IMG/VR virus record: IMGVR_UViG_3300030104_002699
Location: 1 to 40,588 of that record
Direction: 5' to 3' (one strand)
From: a virus
DNA: 40,588 bases
Shown here: positions 1 to 7,751 of the stretch, piece by piece
Layout of the letters: the number at the start of each line of letters is the position of its first letter
How positions within the stretch are numbered: the stretch's first letter is position 1
Notes under the pieces: model-generated
Seen by the model: only the letters and a program-made list of their open reading frames with translations
Database searches by the model: none
Told to the model about the DNA's origin: nothing
Position numbers and translations under genes: made by a program

Positions 1-649
1 GACCTTGTTTACTTCTTGTTGACAGATCAGCGAGCTGGCGCCGGTGGATTGCTTGGTATGGACAGAGACAATGATTATTTAGTAGACAAAAATGATTTAG
101 TAAAAACGTCTCGATTCCTTCAAACTCAGGGATTATTTTTCAATGGCCCAATTGTTGAACGTACCAATCTAAGACAATTTATCAGCGACACCGCCCCATA
201 TTTCTTGTGCAATTTTATTATTTCTGATGGCAGGTTCTCGTTAAAACCTGCTGTCCCTACCTTTACTGGCGGAGCAATTGATACTGGCGCTGTTCAGGTT
301 GACCAATTATTTACGTCAGGGAACATAATAGAAGACTCATACAAATTAGAGTACCTTGGAGCGGAAGAAAGGCGAGCGTTCAAGGCTGTTGTGCGTTACA
401 GGCAAGAGCGCAAGAACAAACTACCTGAGGAACAAGTTGTTGAAGTAAGAAATGTAGACGACACCGGCGACTTTGATTCACCTGGTGTAAGCACCCCGCC
501 CACAGAGCAGTTTGATTTAACTCAATTTTGCACGTCGGAAGATCATGCTGTTAAGGTTGCCAAATATTTCTTGGCTCTTCGGGCTTATGTAACTCATACG
601 ATTAGTTTTTCGACTACAGCCGAAGGGTTAAGCATTCAAGCTGGGTCTT
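1..649 (+). repeat. Left copy of diverged terminal overlap (partner 39922-40588)
   Basis: Base 1 aligns with 39922, and base 649 aligns with the last base of the window. The copies share long identical stretches but differ at many third codon positions. The right copy has an extra 18 bp (6 codons), so the offset changes from 39921 to 39939 near base 289. The homology reaches both extreme ends of the window. That is what a circular genome assembled from two strain variants would give; a tandem duplication is less likely. Confidence 0.9.
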
Positions 650-1029
650 ACATTAAGGTCATGACTGAATCAAGTCCTTACAGTGCTGCCAACACTGGAA
701 CGGTCAATAGCTCAGGCACTGTTACCAGCGTTGTCGACATGCCTGATGGTTTGTACAATATTACTTATTTTAAAGTGGGTGACGTCGATATTAACAGCGG
801 TGAAATGGACGTAGCCAACGGCGCTGTTGAAAACTCAGTCTTCCATAATATTGTGTTTACAGTGCAAGACACTAAAATTTCTGAAAACATATACATCGTT
901 GAACAGCTTACTTTTTCGCAAGACGGGATTGTTGATATTGTCGCTTCAGAACATCCCTGCAATCCTGACGGCAGCAGTAAAATCGCTACTGCTGTCGCCA
1001 GTGACACAGGGTTTAAAATTACGTCATGA
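1..1029 (+). CDS. Tail-tip / central tail hub protein (J-like), C-terminal part, 5' truncated by the window edge
   Basis: The reading frame is open from base 1 and ends at the TGA at 1027-1029. The first ATG-like start inside it is not a real start, because the same protein segment occurs in the middle of the long frame that runs off the right end (39922 onward). The segment contains the conserved run with VDQLFTSGNIIEDS and LGAEERRAFKAVVRYR, found in large tail-tip proteins that organise the distal end of siphovirus tails and contact the receptor. Base 1 aligns with base 39922 in the same frame, so I infer this is the C-terminal 342 residues of the gene starting at 36154 in a circular genome. 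Its stop overlaps the next start (ATGA), which fits a continuing tail operon. Confidence 0.85.
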   Translation, partial: DLVYFLLTDQRAGAGGLLGMDRDNDYLVDKNDLVKTSRFLQTQGLFFNGPIVERTNLRQFISDTAPYFLCNFIISDGRFSLKPAVPTFTGGAIDTGAVQVDQLFTSGNIIEDSYKLEYLGAEERRAFKAVVRYRQERKNKLPEEQVVEVRNVDDTGDFDSPGVSTPPTEQFDLTQFCTSEDHAVKVAKYFLALRAYVTHTISFSTTAEGLSIQAGSYIKVMTESSPYSAANTGTVNSSGTVTSVVDMPDGLYNITYFKVGDVDINSGEMDVANGAVENSVFHNIVFTVQDTKISENIYIVEQLTFSQDGIVDIVASEHPCNPDGSSKIATAVASDTGFKITS

Positions 1030-1415
1030 CTGCTTTTCCGGCATTGGTGCCTACTAGCCGATCTTTTGAGGCTGGTGATTATCCGATCAAAACCTACAAG
1101 GCCCAAAACGGTGCTGAGCACCGCATCCTTTATGGCAGCAACCGCACGGGAATGAAGCTGTCTTTGTCCTACGCCAACATTTCAGACGCTAACGCTGAGC
1201 TGTTCCTTGACCACTATGACGCCATGAAAGGCACGTTCACCACGTTTGCTATTACGGCAGCAAGTTCCCTTGGTGGATGGGCAGGCGATACAACCACCAA
1301 TGCGCTTTCAGCCAGTGCGGCGTCTAACACGTATCGATATGAAGGCCCTCCACAGGTTGTGCAGGTGCGCCCTGGTATAAGCACTGTTACAGTGAATCTG
1401 ATTGGCGTGCTCTGA
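1026..1415 (+). CDS. Minor tail protein, unnamed
   Basis: This 129-aa protein starts at an ATG overlapping the J-like stop (ATGA) and ends one base into the next start, so it is translationally coupled on both sides. The middle (around residues 40-75, with SYANISDANAELFLDHYDAMKGTFTTF) resembles, from memory, small proteins found after the tail-tip gene in cyanophage genomes. No catalytic motif, signal peptide or membrane segment is visible. I infer a minor structural or tail-tip assembly role from its position between the J-like protein and two tail-tube-like proteins. The exact function is unknown. Confidence 0.8.
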   Translation: MTAFPALVPTSRSFEAGDYPIKTYKAQNGAEHRILYGSNRTGMKLSLSYANISDANAELFLDHYDAMKGTFTTFAITAASSLGGWAGDTTTNALSASAASNTYRYEGPPQVVQVRPGISTVTVNLIGVL

Positions 1416-1852
1416 TGGCGAAGGTCTACAGCGGCAGAGACGGCGTATTGCAGCTGTCTGGCACGACCCTCGCAAAGGTTGTCAGCTTTTCAGTGCAGTC
1501 AAATTTAGAGACACTGGAAACAACAGCATTAAACGAGCATATTCGCAGTTACTCACCAGGGGTGGTTGGCTATAGCGGTAGTGCAACTTTGTTGTATTAC
1601 AAAGATGCGGACGGCAACGTTAATACAACCAATCTGCTGAACAAGCTCTACAGGACTGATACAAATGGCGTTAGCAGCAGCGACACTGTTGAGCTGACGT
1701 TTCGATGGATTGACGGTGCAGACAACAATGACATTACATTGACTGCATATATTACTAGCGCAAGCATTGGCGCAGCAACTGGTGACATTGTTCGCGCTGA
1801 AATAAGTTTTCAAGGCACTGGAGAACTAAATACTGTCACAGTCGGAACATGA
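1415..1852 (+). CDS. Tail-tube-like protein, second paralogue
   Basis: This 145-aa protein has the same layout as the main tail tube protein at 31884-32306. An N-terminal strand (GRDGVLQLSG) is followed by a segment with ETTALNEHIRSYSPG and SGSATLLYY, matching ETTVHGSTFRSF and SGTGTIELVY in the tube protein, and it ends in an EISFQGTGEL strand. The fold inference is a tail-tube beta-sandwich that would form a hexameric ring. It lies after the tail-tip gene and before the fibre, not before the tape measure, so it may build a distal ring or fibre collar instead of the main tube. Its start overlaps the upstream stop and its stop overlaps the next start (ATGA). Confidence 0.75.
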   Translation: MAKVYSGRDGVLQLSGTTLAKVVSFSVQSNLETLETTALNEHIRSYSPGVVGYSGSATLLYYKDADGNVNTTNLLNKLYRTDTNGVSSSDTVELTFRWIDGADNNDITLTAYITSASIGAATGDIVRAEISFQGTGELNTVTVGT

Positions 1853-2871
1853 GCATTTATCTTGGAACGCATGGCAAGGTTGAACTGCGTCGAGAGTTTG
1901 ACGGGACAAGCCTTAGCTCGCTTGTAAATCCAAGCGATGTAAATGTTTCGCGTAAACGCTTAAGTTTTGATTTTAAGCGTGGTCAGCTAATTACAGGCGA
2001 TCAAGTTGAAATCACTAGCACCAACGGTGCTGCGCTTTCTTTTTTCAATAGCTATAGCAAGACAAGTATCAAGCGATTTATTAACGTTGACGCGCTTGGC
2101 GGAATCAGATTTTATACAACTTTTGCAAACGCTATTAATGGTGGAGCAGCAAACGCTGAAACATTGGCAGAGATAAGCACTCTTGCTGCTACAGCACTTG
2201 TCGCTGGGACTGTTTACCAAATTGTCACTGTAGGTAATTCCAACTTTACGTCAGTTGGGGCGGCAATTAACGCAGTAGGGACTGTTTTTACAGCTACAGG
2301 GGCTACTACAGGCACCGGGACAGTAGTAGCAGCGATTCCAATCAAGGTTGTTGTGCAAAACACTGACTATCGCGTAGTTGCACAGGTTAATGGCTTTGAA
2401 CTTAATACACAAAAAGAAGTTATTGATACGACTGTTTTGTCTGACGAATTTCGCAGTCAAATTAGCTCAATCATGTCTGGCTCGGGCAACATGAGTTGTT
2501 TCTGGGAATATACCGGTGAAACTGTCAAAGATGTCCCTCAGTATTTACTGCAGTTAATCCTTCGGACTAAAGTTGGCAGTCAATTTAGTGCAAGATTTTA
2601 TCTGAAATCAAATAACCACAATCCAAGCGGCATTGCGGCAAACGCTAACGATGAGATCTGGTACGAGTTTGAAGGCGTGCTTACTTCGTGTGCCTTGCAG
2701 TTCAGCCCGTCGTCAACAGTGCAATTCACTGCTGATTTTGTGACGACTGGTGAAATTAGGCTGAACGTGCAGCTTGAGAGCGTAGATGACCTGTTGCAGG
2801 AGGATAGCAGTACCTTACGCTTGGATCAGGACAGCGCAGCTAAGCTGTTGCTTGAAAGTTCCGACGTTTAA
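1849..2871 (+). CDS. Tail-tube-like protein, third paralogue, with an inserted 47-residue domain
   Basis: This 340-aa protein begins like its neighbour (YLGTHGKVELRR) and repeats the family signature later (IDTTVLSDEFRSQ, then SGSGNMSCFWEY, around residues 192-225). Between these lies a separate module (about residues 115-161, with VAGTVYQIVTVG and TATGATTGTGTVV) that recurs in the J-like protein at 39754-39894. The C-terminus carries leucine/acid repeats (LLQEDSSTLRLDQD, then LLLESSD) of a kind seen at the ends of several phage structural proteins. I infer a distal tail ring or fibre-attachment protein. It overlaps the upstream stop by 4 bases and is followed by the fibre gene. Confidence 0.7.
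   Translation: MSIYLGTHGKVELRREFDGTSLSSLVNPSDVNVSRKRLSFDFKRGQLITGDQVEITSTNGAALSFFNSYSKTSIKRFINVDALGGIRFYTTFANAINGGAANAETLAEISTLAATALVAGTVYQIVTVGNSNFTSVGAAINAVGTVFTATGATTGTGTVVAAIPIKVVVQNTDYRVVAQVNGFELNTQKEVIDTTVLSDEFRSQISSIMSGSGNMSCFWEYTGETVKDVPQYLLQLILRTKVGSQFSARFYLKSNNHNPSGIAANANDEIWYEFEGVLTSCALQFSPSSTVQFTADFVTTGEIRLNVQLESVDDLLQEDSSTLRLDQDSAAKLLLESSDV
2191..2331 (+). repeat. Inserted domain module, copy A (partner 39754-39894)
   Basis: This 141-bp stretch aligns without gaps to 39754-39894 at a constant offset of 37563. It encodes the same 47-residue module (VAGTVYQIVTVG, then NFTSVGAA, then TGTGTVV) inside two proteins that are otherwise unrelated. The nucleotide copies differ at many positions but clearly share ancestry. 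Confidence 0.85.
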
Positions 2872-2891
2872 GCCCTGGAGGCTAGTCACCA

Positions 2892-5800
2892 ATGGCCGAC
2901 CTAAAAATCAGCGAACTTGGCGCTTTAGCTGGTGGCGACTTGGTCGCTGCTGATGAGCTAGCCATTGTTGATGACTCCGCCAGTGAAACCAAAAAAATCA
3001 CGGTTTCAAACCTGATTGCAAATGGTGTCACGTTAATCAGTGACGACGCAATTCCTGGAGCCAAGATTTTATTTGGTGCGGGTGACATCGCCACAGCAGC
3101 CCTGGCTGATTCGGCGGTAACAGCAGCAAAAATTGCAAATGATGCGGTAACAGCAGCAAAAATTGCTGACAACGTTATTGTCAGTCTTGCGTCAACGTTG
3201 CCTACTTCTGGCTCTTATACAGGCCAGCTGGCTTTGGATACTGATGACAATAATGTGTATGTATGGAACGGAAGCGCATGGCTAAGCATTAAAGCGCCGG
3301 GTTCCGTTAATGCTTTTACCAATACAACGGCAGGCGTCATAAACATTTCAACAGCTGTTAGCGGTGGAACGGCAACGATTACAGCGTCAATTGACGATAC
3401 AACTTCTGCCGCACAATTTCTTGCAGGCCCTGTAGGCTCTGCCGGAACTGTTGGTTATCGCACGATTGATGGCGGTGACTTGCCTACAGCTACAACTACC
3501 TCAAAAGGTGGCGTAATTGTTAACGGCGGTGGACTAACTTTAAGTACAGACACGATTCAGATTGCCAACAGCGTCAGCGCAAGCAGCGTTAATCATCTTG
3601 TCCAATATGACGCGAATGGTCTGATTACTGCTGGCAGCACGATTGGATCTTCTGATCTTCCTGTCGCAACAAGTTCTGCTAAAGGCGCTGTATTTATTGG
3701 TTCAGGGGGAGGGCTAACTGTTAACGCAAGTGGCAACTTGTCTGTAGATAATGCTGTAACTAGCGGAACATATACCAAAGTCACTGTTACTGCAAAAGGT
3801 CTCGTTTCTGCAGGCGCCACTTTAACTGATGCAGACATTCCTGATCACTCAGCAGCAAAGTTAACATCTGGAACAATTAGCACTAGCCGCATTGCATCAG
3901 ACGCAATTACTGCTGCAAAATTAGCTGATCAATCAACCACAAAGTTTGGCGGTGCAGCAGGAAGCGACAACGTAACTATTTTTCCAAGCGGTGACTTTCA
4001 GGGTCAGTTCTTTTACGACGAGACAACTCAAGATCTGTATATTTACACCGGATCTGCATTCGTACCAATTACGGTGCTGTCTGGCAACCTTGTAAATGCT
4101 GGCGCGTATAACGCTAATACGAACCAGATGAGCAGCGTTACGTCTGCTGGCTCATCTGCTGGTTTTGCTGTTGGAAATGCCTTGCCGGCTCCATCAACAA
4201 CGAATTTAAACCATTACGCAGTTGTCGACACAAGCGGCACAGGATCTGGAGCGGCACCTGCTGTTGCGCTTGCACCACCTGACATGTTGCTGTCACAGGG
4301 TGTTGGCACTGAATACTCCCTGATTGATGTCTCAAATGCTATCGCTGGCCAGACTGCTGCAAACATTTCACTGATTGCAACAGGCGATATTGTCGCTACC
4401 AATGTTCAGTCTGGCATTACAGAACTAGACCAAGAAAAGCTGCCAAAAGCTGGTGGCACAATGACTGGCAATTTGAATCTTGGGACTAGCACCAATGTGG
4501 TGTTTGAAGGTTCATCAGCCGACGATTATGAGACAACTTTAACGGTCACCAACCCAACAGCTGATCGCACGATTACGCTGCCAAATGTCACCGGAACGGT
4601 CGTGACAACTGGCGACACTGGCAGTGTGACCAGCACGATGATTCTAGACGGAACCATTAATAACGGTGATATTAATGCCAGTGCTGAGATTGCAGTTAGC
4701 AAGCTTGCAAACGGTTCTGCGCGTCAACTGCTGCAGACTGATTCTGGTGGATCAGGCGTTGAATTTACGAGCAATGTAGATGTACCTGGAACGCTAGACG
4801 TAACGAATGCAGCAACGTTTGATTCAACAGTTGCTGTTACTGGCTTGCTTAGCGCCAATGGCAAGTTGGCGTATCCAGCGGGCTCAGCTTCTGCAGTCAG
4901 TTTGTATTCAGGATCTGATACTGATACTGGTATTTATTCGCCAGGGTCTGATCAGTTCGGGATTGCAACTGCTGGAACGTCACGCATTGTTATCGACAGC
5001 TCGGGACTTGTAAATGTCACAGGCGGAATCCAAGTAACAGAAAATGTAACTCCTACAGCTGGTAGCGGTATCGAAATATTTAAACCCACTAGCACTAGTG
5101 GACAGATTCAAGCATATAACAGAGGCTCAAGTGCTTGGATGGATTTAATCATTAAAGGCAATACTCAACAATTCCATGCAAATGGAAGTGAGCGCATGCG
5201 CATAGATTCATCTGGTCGTCTAATTGTAGGTCGCACTGCATCCGTTACTTCAGGATCTGCTGCTGATTCTGTTGTGCAAATTGTTGGGAAAAAAGGCAGC
5301 CCAACTGATCTTGGACAGCTAACTATTGCAAGAGGCAACTCTGCTTCTAATTTGACCAGTGGAGCAGAAATTGGTGAAATAATTTTTTCAGACAACGCTG
5401 GGGGCAATTTTGCACAAATTCAATGCAACACTGACGCAGCCTCAGGCACTGATGATTATCCAGGACGTTTGACGTTTCATACAACGGATAATGGTGCATC
5501 ATCGCCAACGGAGCGAGCGCGGCTCGATAGCTCTGGCAATCTTTTAATTAACACCACTTCTGTTATTGGACTTGGTAAGATTTCACATTCATTTTATGGA
5601 CAGACAGAGAATGGACTTGTTATTCAAAGCACTTGGAATGGCAATAACGCTTCCTATGTAGTAATTAAAAACCACTCTGGCACCAATATTGGAAGCATAT
5701 CGGCAACTACAACCGCTACATCTTTCAATGAAAGCTCAGATTATCGATTAAAAGAAAACGTTGTTAGCGTTACTGATGGCATTGTTCGAGTTAAACAGCT

Positions 5801-6050
5801 TCAGCCAAAACGTTTTAACTTCATCGCTGATGCTGATACAACGGTTGACGGCTTCCTTGCTCACGAAGCACAAACTGTTGTGCCTGAGGCAGTAACTGGA
5901 ACGAAGGACGAAGTTGATGGTGATGGCAATCCTGTCATCCAGCAAATGGATAGATCAAAACTGATTCCATTGTTAACCGCAGCACTACAAGAAGCAATTG
6001 CAAAAATTGAAACCTTAGAAACTAAAGTCGCAGCTCTTGAGGCTGGTTGA
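2892..6050 (+). CDS. Tail fibre with C-terminal self-cleaving intramolecular chaperone (peptidase S74)
   Basis: This 1052-aa protein starts at an ATG preceded by CTGGAGG about 8-10 bases upstream. The shaft is repetitive and rich in A, S, T and G, with tandem units such as DSAVTAAKIAND / DAVTAAKIADN near residues 73-97 and typical fibre segments (AGGTMTGNLNLG, DRTITLPNVTGTVV). The C-terminal about 105 residues match the S74 endosialidase-type chaperone: ESSDYRLKENV with Ser949 and Lys954 spaced as in the known Ser/Lys cleavage dyad, then a coiled-coil tail (LQEAIAKIETLETKVAALEAG). By family knowledge, the chaperone trimerises the fibre and cuts itself off near Ser949. It is the likely receptor-binding fibre and the largest complete gene here. 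Confidence 0.93.
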   Translation: MADLKISELGALAGGDLVAADELAIVDDSASETKKITVSNLIANGVTLISDDAIPGAKILFGAGDIATAALADSAVTAAKIANDAVTAAKIADNVIVSLASTLPTSGSYTGQLALDTDDNNVYVWNGSAWLSIKAPGSVNAFTNTTAGVINISTAVSGGTATITASIDDTTSAAQFLAGPVGSAGTVGYRTIDGGDLPTATTTSKGGVIVNGGGLTLSTDTIQIANSVSASSVNHLVQYDANGLITAGSTIGSSDLPVATSSAKGAVFIGSGGGLTVNASGNLSVDNAVTSGTYTKVTVTAKGLVSAGATLTDADIPDHSAAKLTSGTISTSRIASDAITAAKLADQSTTKFGGAAGSDNVTIFPSGDFQGQFFYDETTQDLYIYTGSAFVPITVLSGNLVNAGAYNANTNQMSSVTSAGSSAGFAVGNALPAPSTTNLNHYAVVDTSGTGSGAAPAVALAPPDMLLSQGVGTEYSLIDVSNAIAGQTAANISLIATGDIVATNVQSGITELDQEKLPKAGGTMTGNLNLGTSTNVVFEGSSADDYETTLTVTNPTADRTITLPNVTGTVVTTGDTGSVTSTMILDGTINNGDINASAEIAVSKLANGSARQLLQTDSGGSGVEFTSNVDVPGTLDVTNAATFDSTVAVTGLLSANGKLAYPAGSASAVSLYSGSDTDTGIYSPGSDQFGIATAGTSRIVIDSSGLVNVTGGIQVTENVTPTAGSGIEIFKPTSTSGQIQAYNRGSSAWMDLIIKGNTQQFHANGSERMRIDSSGRLIVGRTASVTSGSAADSVVQIVGKKGSPTDLGQLTIARGNSASNLTSGAEIGEIIFSDNAGGNFAQIQCNTDAASGTDDYPGRLTFHTTDNGASSPTERARLDSSGNLLINTTSVIGLGKISHSFYGQTENGLVIQSTWNGNNASYVVIKNHSGTNIGSISATTTATSFNESSDYRLKENVVSVTDGIVRVKQLQPKRFNFIADADTTVDGFLAHEAQTVVPEAVTGTKDEVDGDGNPVIQQMDRSKLIPLLTAALQEAIAKIETLETKVAALEAG

Positions 6051-6061
6051 CAGTAATCCGC

Positions 6062-6090
6062 CCCGTGGCAACGCGGGACTTTTGATTTAC
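6062..6090 (+). terminator. Possible weak terminator after the fibre gene
   Basis: CCCGTG and CGCGGG form a 6-bp stem (one T-G pair) closed by a GCAA tetraloop, followed by an interrupted T stretch (ACTTTTGATTT). It sits 12 bases after the fibre stop. The broken T-run suggests partial termination, which would lower expression of the next small genes. Confidence 0.45.
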
Positions 6091-6113
6091 ACTAATTCTG
6101 CATTCGTTTAACT

Positions 6114-6437
6114 ATGGCAAACACCTACGTCTGGAAAGTCGGTCAATGCGATCGCACCCTTGCTGATGGCATGATCAACACGCTTCACTACACAGTTAAT
6201 GCCACTGATGAAGATGGAACGTATTCCGTTGGAGCATATGGATCAGTTGGCCTTGAACCTGGAGAGGCTGACAAATTTATTGCTTATGACGACGTAACAG
6301 AAACGCAAGCTATTTCTTGGGCACAAGCCGCTATTGGTGGAGCGGACAAGGTTGCAGAGATATGTGCAGCATTAGATGCACAGCTTGTCGAAAAGAAAAC
6401 ACCAACCAAAGGTTCAGGCGTCCCCTGGAGCGCTTAA
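6114..6437 (+). CDS. Conserved hypothetical protein, 107 aa
   Basis: The protein begins MANTYVWKV and contains LHYTVNATDEDGTYSVGAYGSVGL. From memory, small proteins of this kind occur near fibre genes in marine phage genomes, but I cannot name a domain. It is acidic and soluble, with no signal peptide or membrane segment. Its TAA overlaps the start of the next gene (TAATG), so the two are probably co-translated. A virion-associated role is possible from position only. Confidence 0.75.
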   Translation: MANTYVWKVGQCDRTLADGMINTLHYTVNATDEDGTYSVGAYGSVGLEPGEADKFIAYDDVTETQAISWAQAAIGGADKVAEICAALDAQLVEKKTPTKGSGVPWSA

Positions 6438-6628
6438 TGCAGCGACCTGATCCAATGATCCCTTGCAAGCCTGGTGCGGAAAATGTCGAATCGATGTCTA
6501 ACCGCACCGCATGGCTAGAGGAGTTGTACTTTTTAGATGGCCGTGATCAAGCAGACCATCCTCAGCATGGTTTGTTTACTGGGTTGTCTGAAAAATATCA
6601 GAACCTTTCGTCAACAGACGGTTATTAA
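6437..6628 (+). CDS. Small conserved hypothetical protein, 63 aa
   Basis: It starts at the ATG overlapping the previous TAA. The same frame is open upstream, but the coupled ATG is the sensible start. The sequence has PMIPCKPGAENVES and TAWLEELYFLDGRDQADHPQHGLFTG, an aromatic, well-conserved-looking core with no recognised domain. Position between a fibre-adjacent gene and a beta-barrel-like protein gives no firm function. Confidence 0.7.
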   Translation: MQRPDPMIPCKPGAENVESMSNRTAWLEELYFLDGRDQADHPQHGLFTGLSEKYQNLSSTDGY

Positions 6629-6716
6629 TGGTCTGCCGACACAGTGACACACCCTCACAACTGGCACAGTGACAGTTCCAGTAATCTATCAACGGAAAAC
6701 GTTAACCCTCTTCCAA

Positions 6717-7076
6717 ATGATCAAGTCTTTGATTGTGAGTGGTGCCGTCGCTACAACAGCTGCGCTGGCATCTCCTGCAACCTTCGCCGGGAACCTATTT
6801 GTCAACCCGGAATACAACGCCGGATTTTCGGGCGCTGAGTTTATTGGCAGCACGCTAGAGGCTCACGTGGGTTTTCAAGAAGGTCCTTTTTACATTCAAG
6901 CTGGACCTGCTCTTTCCAATGACGGCTCTGATTCCGAATGGGGTTTCTCTGGCAAGACTGGCGTATCTGCTGCAGTAAGCAGCAAGCTTGACCTCTACAC
7001 CGAGGTTGGCTACGCAAAGTTTGAAGACGTTGATGCTGCCTATGCTCTCAAGCTTGGTGGCAAATACGCTTTCTGA
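6717..7076 (+). CDS. Secreted small beta-barrel-like (outer-membrane-porin-like) protein
   Basis: I chose the ATG at 6717, not the in-frame start at 6669, because it gives a clean Sec signal peptide: MIK, then a hydrophobic core (SLIVSGAVATTAALAS), then PATFA before the predicted cut at GN. The mature part of about 95 residues has alternating aromatic/small residues (EAHVGFQEGPFYIQAG, SKLDLYTEVGYAKF) and ends in a strand closing with a terminal phenylalanine (LKLGGKYAF), a hallmark of outer membrane beta-barrel proteins. Total length is 119 aa, too short for a full 8-strand barrel unless strands are very short, so it could oligomerise. It is the last gene before a strong terminator. The role in infection is unknown. 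Confidence 0.7.
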   Translation: MIKSLIVSGAVATTAALASPATFAGNLFVNPEYNAGFSGAEFIGSTLEAHVGFQEGPFYIQAGPALSNDGSDSEWGFSGKTGVSAAVSSKLDLYTEVGYAKFEDVDAAYALKLGGKYAF

Positions 7077-7103
7077 GCTAACTTATAATTGAGAGTGCTT
7101 TCG

Positions 7104-7139
7104 CCCCCTTCTGGTGCTCACACAGCAGAAGGGGGTTTT
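7104..7139 (+). terminator. Strong rho-independent terminator ending the late operon
   Basis: CCCCCTTCT at 7104-7112 pairs perfectly with AGAAGGGGG at 7127-7135 (9-bp GC-rich stem, 14-base loop), followed directly by TTTT. It lies 28 bases after the beta-barrel-like gene and closes the long plus-strand structural operon. Confidence 0.9.
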
Positions 7140-7149
7140 AAATGCCCAC

Positions 7150-7176
7150 AAGAAAACCCCGCCTAGGACGGGGTTC
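7150..7176 (-). terminator. Minus-strand terminator back to back with the late terminator
   Basis: ACCCCG at 7156-7161 pairs with CGGGGT at 7169-7174. On the minus strand the stem is followed by TTTTCTT, the layout of an intrinsic terminator reading leftward. It would stop transcripts from the 7473-7751 gene and from any minus-strand readthrough. The two terminators leave only about 15 bases between opposing transcription units. Confidence 0.75.
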
Positions 7177-7327
7177 TCAAGAGATGCTTACCAGAGTTGC
7201 TTTAACCACAACCAGCCTGCATCACAGCTAGTGGGGGTTCAAAACTGGCAACGCAGTGACGGACTCCCGACGCAGGGGTGGTCTGCTTGCGTATGGCTAG
7301 CATGGCATTGACTTCTGCCTTGGTCAA

Positions 7328-7555
7328 GTGCAAAAGGTATTCAACCTTCTTTCTGTCTTGTCTTTTGTGATGTCAGCAGGAATGCTTGGCAGTTCAGTCA
7401 TGCTGTATTCACGCCTTCCAGGCATGATCACTCGTTATGCAGAAGGCATTACTGGTGATGTTGCTGGAAAGGTTACTGAGATGATTCCTGAGCAGATTGA
7501 ACAGGCAATGCCAGAGTTGCCGACTGAGACTGGTCTACCGATTCCGTTTCCTTAA
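7328..7555 (+). CDS. Small membrane-anchored protein, 75 aa
   Basis: The start is GTG. The first 28 residues form a hydrophobic segment (VFNLLSVLSFVMSAGMLGSSVMLY) that is probably a signal anchor. The rest is an acidic, amphipathic stretch (GDVAGKVTEMIPEQIEQAMP) ending in a proline-rich tail (TGLPIPFP). It resembles, from memory, small cyanophage proteins next to the proline-rich MPEIP family, as here. Its last 83 bases overlap the minus-strand gene at 7473-7751. No Shine-Dalgarno is clear. Confidence 0.6.
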   Translation: MQKVFNLLSVLSFVMSAGMLGSSVMLYSRLPGMITRYAEGITGDVAGKVTEMIPEQIEQAMPELPTETGLPIPFP

Positions 7556-7751
7556 AAGAGTCAAGCCAGTCGCGTAACGCTTCTCCTGTTGGTGTCCCTT
7601 TAGGCCAACGGACAAATTTCAGCAGCGCCTTCGGATCAGTAAATAACCTACTTCTCTTGCCGCTAAGGCAGGTGTAAACGTAAGGCGGCCCTTCGCGTTG
7701 CTTGGTACGTTCAATCCAAAGCTCGCCTGCTGTAAACCGTTCAGACTTCAT
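7473..7751 (-). CDS. Hypothetical protein, 92 aa, divergent from the MPEIP gene
   Basis: The N-terminal 65 residues look like a compact basic domain (ERFTAGELWIERTKQREGPPYVY, SGKRSRLFTDPKALLKFVRWPKG), and the C-terminus is low-complexity S/Q/A. Its ATG lies in a shared CATG with the plus-strand ATG at 7750, so the two genes start on overlapping bases in opposite directions. The 3' part overlaps the plus-strand gene ending at 7555. No known domain is recognised; the aromatic and basic residues could suit nucleic acid binding, but that is a guess. Confidence 0.55.
   Translation of the reverse strand: MKSERFTAGELWIERTKQREGPPYVYTCLSGKRSRLFTDPKALLKFVRWPKGTPTGEALRDWLDSFKETESVDQSQSATLALPVQSAQESSQ

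Noticed and set aside
765-1121. Minus-strand open frame opposite the J-like gene end and the next gene.
   Set aside because: It lies wholly antisense to two well-supported genes and has no domain signal.
6149-6156. A single GCGATCGC (HIP1-like) octamer.
   Set aside because: One copy is not informative for host assignment; HIP1 is iterated in other cyanobacteria and not a mark of marine picocyanobacteria.
7084-7089. Perfect TATAAT just after the beta-barrel-like gene.
   Set aside because: No -35 at the right distance, and it would fire straight into the terminator at 7104-7139.
7200-7260. A GGTTCAAAACT sequence resembling a tRNA T-loop.
   Set aside because: The flanks do not pair to form a T-arm and no acceptor or anticodon arm can be drawn.
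7291-7327. TTGACT near 7309 as a -35 box for the 7328 gene.
   Set aside because: No acceptable -10 at 16-18 bases; the expected position reads CAAAAG next to the start codon.
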